28,867 nt of DNA, taken from assembly GCA_964618785.1 (NCBI GenBank), contig CAZUCY010000037.1, positions 1-28,867 of the forward strand. The letters are read 5' to 3'. The notes beneath the pieces were generated by a model. It searched no databases. It saw only the letters and a program-made list of their open reading frames with translations, and was not told the origin of the DNA. Position 1 is the first letter of the stretch; the number at the start of each line of letters is the position of its first letter. The DNA is from FEN-1297 sp964618785. Its GTDB lineage: Bacteria; Bacteroidota; Ignavibacteria; Ignavibacteriales; Ignavibacteriaceae. Shown piece after piece: positions 24,169-28,867 of the stretch. The translations under genes were made by a program, and so were the position numbers.

Positions 24169-24909
24169 TTAGTCATTTACCGTATTTTCAAGCAATTTTA
24201 CGTATTCTGTTTTACCGATTAGCTGATATAAGTATTTCATTTTTTCACTTGTAGCGATTAAAGAAGGGTTAATCTTTAAACAAAAATTTTTATACTCATT
24301 CAGTATCTTTAAATATTTCGCCTTTCCTTTTTTCCAATCCTCCGCGGATATCTGAGAATCTATAATTTCCGATTGATTAATGACGATCAGAGTCAACCAC
24401 TGCCTGTTTACAATATCTTCCGGAGTCCAGATTAATTTATCCAGCAACAAAAAGCTCATTGGTGCTTTTATAGTAATCTGCCCCCAATCTCCTTCCAGAA
24501 TAACAATAGTCTGATCGACATTAAAATAAACTTTTTTCATATAATCTTTAATCGACTTGATACTGTCTAGTAAGCTAAGAGTTACAGGGTTTATACCCAG
24601 ATAATAGATATTAGCAAATAAATGCTTTATAACCAGGTCATTTTTAAGATAAATCAGCTTAGAATCTAATTTTGAGTCTTCCAGTTTGCTTATAATCTTG
24701 TCTAAAAAATCAGTTTCATTTAATACCATGCCGCTTTGATTTTTTGAACTATCTTTAAAGACTAAATTCCTAAGTATTTTGTCAAAGGTACAATTTTCAC
24801 AATCGAATTCGTTCTCACACATCTGATAATCAATAGTATTTGAAGCCATCCAAATGCAATTAAATTCACCCGACCTACCATAATTCTTATATTGATTTCC
24901 CTGTAACAT
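24169..24909 (-). CDS. GcvH-related cysteine-motif protein, function unknown
   Basis: 246 residues. Residues 18-44 read CIWM, then DYQMCENEFDCENCTFDK (C18, C31, C37, C40). This resembles the CIWM..VVDYKLC...DC..CPFDKAM block found at the N-terminus of some proteins annotated as glycine-cleavage H-like in Deltaproteobacteria and relatives. The middle (about 130-165, VDQTIVILEGDWGQITIKAP) is reminiscent of the H-protein fold, but I see no lipoyl-lysine motif with confidence. The four cysteines could bind a metal. The rest is helical and unfamiliar. It is a single gene with long flanking spacers. The domain call is from memory and tentative. Confidence 0.65.
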   Translation of the reverse strand: MLQGNQYKNYGRSGEFNCIWMASNTIDYQMCENEFDCENCTFDKILRNLVFKDSSKNQSGMVLNETDFLDKIISKLEDSKLDSKLIYLKNDLVIKHLFANIYYLGINPVTLSLLDSIKSIKDYMKKVYFNVDQTIVILEGDWGQITIKAPMSFLLLDKLIWTPEDIVNRQWLTLIVINQSEIIDSQISAEDWKKGKAKYLKILNEYKNFCLKINPSLIATSEKMKYLYQLIGKTEYVKLLENTVND

Positions 24910-25360
24910 AACAACCAGATATTAAAGATTTAGAATTTTAGTCTTATTTTCTACTGACTTTCTTTCATTTTTTATCTTATCAATCTTAAAATAATATTTC
25001 TATGCAGTTCTTATAAGCCAACGCATATTTATCGGAAAAGGACGTCTCGGTGTGAATATCAATCGAAACTCTCATCATAAGACCCCTTTTCTTAATTAAT
25101 TATAGTAGCAAACAACGAGCCAAAAAGCACTTATATATTCATAAACACGGGCTTATCTTTCTGAAAACCTCAAAATCGTTACTATAAAGAAATATATTCC
25201 GATTTTGAATTTTTTTATTCTCAATTACAGCAATTAGTTTTAAAATGCTTTGCCACTAATGAGAAAGAAAAGCTGATAAGAATAGTTGTTTAACATGGCT
25301 AAGTTGTCAAATTGGAATTAAAAAGATGGATTAAAAAGTCAATTTTTACAATAAAAAAAC
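24910..25360. other. Intergenic region of 451 nt without a supported gene
   Basis: A/T-rich spacer between two minus-strand genes. No open frame with a ribosome site, no strong hairpin and no promoter match good enough to report. It presumably carries the promoter of the 24169-24909 gene and the 3' end of the archaemetzincin transcript. Confidence 0.4.
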
Positions 25361-25891
25361 TTAATATATAAAGCCTTCAACTCTTGATACGCATGACCGG
25401 CAAAAGGCAGATCCCTTAATATCTACCTCCTCAATTCCCGGAGATGAGTGCATAACACAATCCCAGTTAAGACAATGAACAAGTCCATAATTGTGTCCAA
25501 GTTCATGAAGGACTTCTTTAATGGTGCGCTGAAGCAGAAGGTCTTCGTTTGATTCACCTGAATAAAATTCTTCATGCAGCCTGCAGACCGAAACGATGGA
25601 ATGCTTGCCGTTAAGCTGTGCTTCACCAAATATAAACGTAAGAACCGGCACGTAAATATCCACCTCGGTAAGCAGAATTACTTTGCCGTTAAATTTGGGG
25701 GTTATTTTCATAGCTTCTGCAATTATTTGAGTTGAGAAGTATTGCCCTCTTTCTTTTGAAAGGAAGTCACCTATATCTATAGAGAGGTTTATAATATTTG
25801 TTTTGCAGGAAAATCTTTTGGAGAGTCCAGTTATAAGATTCTTAAGAAGCTGAACATTGGAAAATTTTACCGGTGCAATAAAAATATCCAT
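25361..25891 (-). CDS. amzA: Archaemetzincin-family zinc metalloprotease
   Basis: 176 residues, the usual short length of bacterial and archaeal archaemetzincins. The core motif HELGHNYGLVHC gives zinc ligands H129, H133 and H139 with catalytic E130. It is followed by C145-V-M (Met-turn M147) and the C164-RS-C167 pair that, with C140 and C145, forms the family's second structural zinc site. No signal peptide, so it is cytoplasmic. Natural substrates of the family are unknown. Its ATG overlaps the stop of the upstream NtrC-family gene by 1 nt, so it is translated with the regulator and likely belongs to the same kinase-regulator operon. Confidence 0.92.
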   Translation of the reverse strand: MDIFIAPVKFSNVQLLKNLITGLSKRFSCKTNIINLSIDIGDFLSKERGQYFSTQIIAEAMKITPKFNGKVILLTEVDIYVPVLTFIFGEAQLNGKHSIVSVCRLHEEFYSGESNEDLLLQRTIKEVLHELGHNYGLVHCLNWDCVMHSSPGIEEVDIKGSAFCRSCVSRVEGFIY

Positions 25892-27246
25892 TAATAATCA
25901 TTTTTACGAAGATTATACTTATTTATTTTATTATACAGTGTAACCCTGTCTATCTCAAGCACCTGCGCACAACGTGAAATATTCCAGTTGTTCTGATTTA
26001 ATATTTTAAGGATATATTTTTTCTCTATTGAAGAAAGACTTTTACTACCTTCGTTAGCTTCAAGAATGGCGGAAGAAACATGAAAAGGCAGATCATCTAC
26101 AAGAATAGAGCTAGTTTTGCCAACAACTACTGCACGCTCTATTGCATTTTCCAGTTCACGAACATTGCCGGGCCAGTCGTAGTTAATAAGGAAATCCATC
26201 GCTTCTTTGGACACGTTTTTTATCGGCTTATTCATAGCGGTAGAAAATTTATTAAGGAAAAAATTAACAAGAAGCGGGATATCATCCCGTCTTTCACTTA
26301 GCGGTGGAATTACTATTGTAAAAACATTCAATCTGTAATAAAGGTCCTCTCTGAACTTGCCAGATTTAACCAATTCTTCAAGCGGCCCGTTTGATGCAAT
26401 AATTATTCGGAAATCGCTTCTAATTAATTCATTACCGCCGACTCTGTTAAACTGTTTTGTTTCAATCACTCTTAATAATTCGATCTGCATTTTTAGTGAT
26501 ATAGAACCAATTTCATCCAAGAATATAGTGCCCCCGTCAGCCATTTCAAATTTACCTTTACGCTTATATTGTGCTCCCGTAAAGGCGCCTTTTTCATGTC
26601 CAAAAAGCTCGCTTTCTAAAAGAGATTCTGCCAGCGCGCCGCAATTAACCGGGATGATAGGGAAGTATTTTCTTTTACTATTAATGTGAATTGCCTTTGC
26701 AACAAGTTCTTTTCCCGTGCCGCTCGCACCTCTTATCATGACCGTTGTATCTGCAGAAGCCACTGTGCGGATAAGCTCATAGATTTTTTTCATCTGATTG
26801 CTTTCACCTATCAGGTAATCTGGCCTGATTATCTCCTCAATCTTTTCTTTTAGCTGAAGATTTTCAATTTTGAGAGCCCTTTGTTCAAGACCCTTCTTTA
26901 CGAGATGAGCAAGTTCATCAGGATCAACCGGCTTAGTTACATAATCATAAGCTCCGTTCTTCAATGCCGCAATTGCAGTAGGTACGGAAGCAAATGCTGT
27001 AATAAGTATTATGACGGATTCTTTGTCAATCTCTTTTATCCTATTTAACAATTCAAGTCCGCTCATGCCGGGCATTTTCATATCAACAAGAAGAAGATCA
27101 TACCGGGTGTTTTCATATTTTCCCAGTGCAGCCTGGCCGTCTTCCGAGGTATCTACTTCATAGCCTTCTTCCTCAAACCAGTGGAATAATGATTCTCTAA
27201 CAATTTTTTCATCATCAACTATCAATATTTTTTCACGGTTACTCAT
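25891..27246 (-). CDS. NtrC-family sigma-54-dependent response regulator
   Basis: 451 residues: receiver (DDE at 11-13, phosphoacceptor D55, TKP at 104-106), AAA+ ATPase (Walker A GASGTGKE 173-180, GAFTGA 220-225, Walker B IFLDE, FREDLYYRLN with the arginine region) and a Fis-type helix-turn-helix (ISRCAQVLEIDRVTLYNKI). All motifs for sigma-54 activation are intact. It follows the haem-motif kinase by 11 nt and overlaps the archaemetzincin by 1 nt, so the kinase is its likely partner. It is colinear with the orphan regulator at 22561-23907 and clearly its paralogue. Its targets are not known; sigma-54-like promoters in this window are candidates only. Confidence 0.94.
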   Translation of the reverse strand: MSNREKILIVDDEKIVRESLFHWFEEEGYEVDTSEDGQAALGKYENTRYDLLLVDMKMPGMSGLELLNRIKEIDKESVIILITAFASVPTAIAALKNGAYDYVTKPVDPDELAHLVKKGLEQRALKIENLQLKEKIEEIIRPDYLIGESNQMKKIYELIRTVASADTTVMIRGASGTGKELVAKAIHINSKRKYFPIIPVNCGALAESLLESELFGHEKGAFTGAQYKRKGKFEMADGGTIFLDEIGSISLKMQIELLRVIETKQFNRVGGNELIRSDFRIIIASNGPLEELVKSGKFREDLYYRLNVFTIVIPPLSERRDDIPLLVNFFLNKFSTAMNKPIKNVSKEAMDFLINYDWPGNVRELENAIERAVVVGKTSSILVDDLPFHVSSAILEANEGSKSLSSIEKKYILKILNQNNWNISRCAQVLEIDRVTLYNKINKYNLRKNDY

Positions 27247-27257
27247 ATTATTTCCTG

Positions 27258-28859
27258 TTAAATTTTTTGTTCATTCTGGGGCAGAGTAACTTTAAATGTA
27301 GTGCCATGAATTGAAGTTTTTTCAACTTCAATATGCCCGTTATGATTAGTAATAATTCCGTAAACAGCAGCAAGCCCTAAGCCTGTTCCTGTCGCAGCTT
27401 CTTTTGTTGAATAAAACGGCTCAAAGATGTGTGGCATATCTTTTATGGAAATTCCCGTTCCCTCATCAATTACCCTTATGATTGCCTGTTTTTTTTCATT
27501 TGTAAGCCGGATTGTAATTTTTCCTCCATTAGGCATAGCCTCTATCGCATTGATTAAAAGCGACATAACAGCTTGTTGAATTTTTTGAGCATTACAGAAT
27601 ATTGCAACCGGTTCATCCGGAAAATCTTTTTCAAGGGTTATACCGTGAATTTCCAGATGGTGTTTTATAACATTTACTCCCTTATCAATTATTTTAATAA
27701 GATCTTCCTTAGCAATTTCATCTTTTCCTCGGTGCGAGAATAGTAGAAGGTCTTTTACTATTCTTCCGCATCGCACAGACTCACTTGAAATTAATTCAAG
27801 GTAGTCTATAAGTTTTGAGTATTCGGCTTCTTTTTGTAGTGCTTTTAATTTTTTTGCTATCAGTTTGCTGTAAGTTAGTATCCCTTCAAGAGGATTGTTT
27901 AATTCATGCGCAACTGTAGCCGATAACTTTCCAAGAGATGCCAGTTTTTCAATTTGATTTAATTGACCGTATATATTCTTTAGTTCCTCTGTTTTTTCAA
28001 TTACTTTTTCATTTAAAGTGTCCGACCAATTTTTAATTTCTTTATATGCTTCATCCAGTTTGCCTGACATATCATTAAACCGGTGCGCCATTTGCCCCAG
28101 TTCATTATTTGTGTTCACATTTATTCTATACTTCAAATTTCCCTTGCCTACTTCATCTATTCCTTTAGTTAGTTTCTTAATCGGTCTGTTAACAAGTAAT
28201 GTAATAAAGAACCCGCTGAAGAATGAAATAATAATTGTAATAAGAACTGATGTCAGAATAGTCTCCTTAGTATTCTTTGCAATTATTTCATCAAGTTTAT
28301 CAAGAGAAACCACGACATCAAGTACTCCCAGAACCTGAACTTTTGAAGAATGCGCATGACAATTTCCATTAGAGCAGTCAGCTTCGTTTTGAATGGGATT
28401 TATTAACCCGAGTACTCTTTTATTCTCAATATTCCGGTAAATCCTGATTCTATTATTGATTGATAATTTGTTAATTGGTACATTATTGTTATGGCAGGCA
28501 ATGCAAGCTTCGGCAGTTACATCGACATTTTTCTTAATTTCAGTAGAGTCAGTTGAAAATATAATCGTCCCCTGTTTATTATAAATACGAATATTATTAA
28601 CGCCAACTTCTGTTCCGAGAGTTTTAATAATCTGATGCACATCTTCGCGTCTGTTAAGCAGCATATCATATCTTGTTGATTTTTTAATCAGATCGCTGAT
28701 ATTATTAGCGCTTTGATATCGTGCTTCGGTTAAATATTCATCAAGATTTTTTATAATAAAGTAAGTATATACAGAAAGGATACTGAAAAGTATCAATGAA
28801 ATAGAAATTATCAGCCGGACACTTAATCTATTTAATATTTTTGTTTTCATAATCAGCAT
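27258..28859 (-). CDS. Membrane histidine kinase with periplasmic c-type haem motifs
   Basis: 533 residues from the first ATG; a start three codons later (MKTKIL) is as likely, and the frame is open to the window edge, so the N-terminus is not certain. Domains: membrane helix (about 14-37), periplasmic domain with CIACH (119-123, CxxCH) and CSNGNCH (162-168, Cx4CH) followed by VLGVLDVVVSL, second membrane helix (about 202-223), HAMP (about 224-277), coiled coil, HisKA with H318 in HELNNPLEG, and HATPase with DEGTGI and GTGLGLAAVYGI. The motifs suggest one or two covalently bound haems sensing redox state, oxygen or nitric oxide (inference). It sits 11 nt upstream of its NtrC partner. Confidence 0.92.
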   Translation of the reverse strand: MLIMKTKILNRLSVRLIISISLILFSILSVYTYFIIKNLDEYLTEARYQSANNISDLIKKSTRYDMLLNRREDVHQIIKTLGTEVGVNNIRIYNKQGTIIFSTDSTEIKKNVDVTAEACIACHNNNVPINKLSINNRIRIYRNIENKRVLGLINPIQNEADCSNGNCHAHSSKVQVLGVLDVVVSLDKLDEIIAKNTKETILTSVLITIIISFFSGFFITLLVNRPIKKLTKGIDEVGKGNLKYRINVNTNNELGQMAHRFNDMSGKLDEAYKEIKNWSDTLNEKVIEKTEELKNIYGQLNQIEKLASLGKLSATVAHELNNPLEGILTYSKLIAKKLKALQKEAEYSKLIDYLELISSESVRCGRIVKDLLLFSHRGKDEIAKEDLIKIIDKGVNVIKHHLEIHGITLEKDFPDEPVAIFCNAQKIQQAVMSLLINAIEAMPNGGKITIRLTNEKKQAIIRVIDEGTGISIKDMPHIFEPFYSTKEAATGTGLGLAAVYGIITNHNGHIEVEKTSIHGTTFKVTLPQNEQKI

Positions 28860-28867
28860 CGCCCCAC

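Overview
The window is AT-rich chromosomal DNA from an anaerobic or facultatively anaerobic bacterium. Genes are tightly packed and mostly on the minus strand. The gene mix is NADH-linked [FeFe] hydrogenases, class II fumarase, an exported GH13 debranching enzyme, a threonine dehydrogenase/KBL pair, NtrC-type sigma-54 activators, a sensor kinase with c-type haem motifs, and an archaemetzincin. This would fit a member of the Ignavibacteria or the wider Bacteroidota/Chlorobi side of the tree, but that placement is inference. I saw no rRNA, tRNA, insertion sequence or CRISPR array.

Region 1 (1-11832, minus strand) is one long hydrogenase locus of ten genes, in the order hydC1-hydB1-hydA1-[sensory hydrogenase/histidine kinase]-receiver-[receiver-PAS-kinase]-receiver-hydC2-hydB2-hydA2 (the last cut by the window edge). 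Set 1 has the full HydB with C-terminal ferredoxin clusters, the layout expected of electron-bifurcating HydABC. Set 2 has a stripped HydB core only, the layout expected of a ferredoxin-independent NADH hydrogenase. Between them lies a signalling cassette whose kinase carries a [FeFe]-hydrogenase-like domain with an altered active site (Ala in place of the proton-shuttle Cys, cluster cysteines kept). This suggests that H2 or redox state is sensed and used to balance two hydrogenases. None of the signalling proteins in the cassette has a DNA-binding domain. A sigma-54-like element lies in front of hydC1.

Region 2 (11833-12618) holds the operon's upstream region and, on the plus strand, a decayed fragment of the maturase gene hydE with three in-frame stops. 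Region 3 (12619-17387, minus) has an exported pullulanase-type enzyme, two unknown genes (one a membrane protein) and fumC. Between fumC and the membrane-protein gene are two interleaved perfect inverted repeats. Region 4 (17900-22231, plus) has a cytidylate-kinase-like protein, a small TerB-like helical protein and the tdh-kbl operon for threonine breakdown to glycine and acetyl-CoA.

Region 5 (22561-28859, minus) has two paralogous NtrC-family regulators. One, next to a haem-motif membrane kinase and an archaemetzincin, is intact. The other stands alone and has lost the GAFTGA loop needed to engage sigma-54. A protein with a GcvH-relative cysteine motif lies between them.
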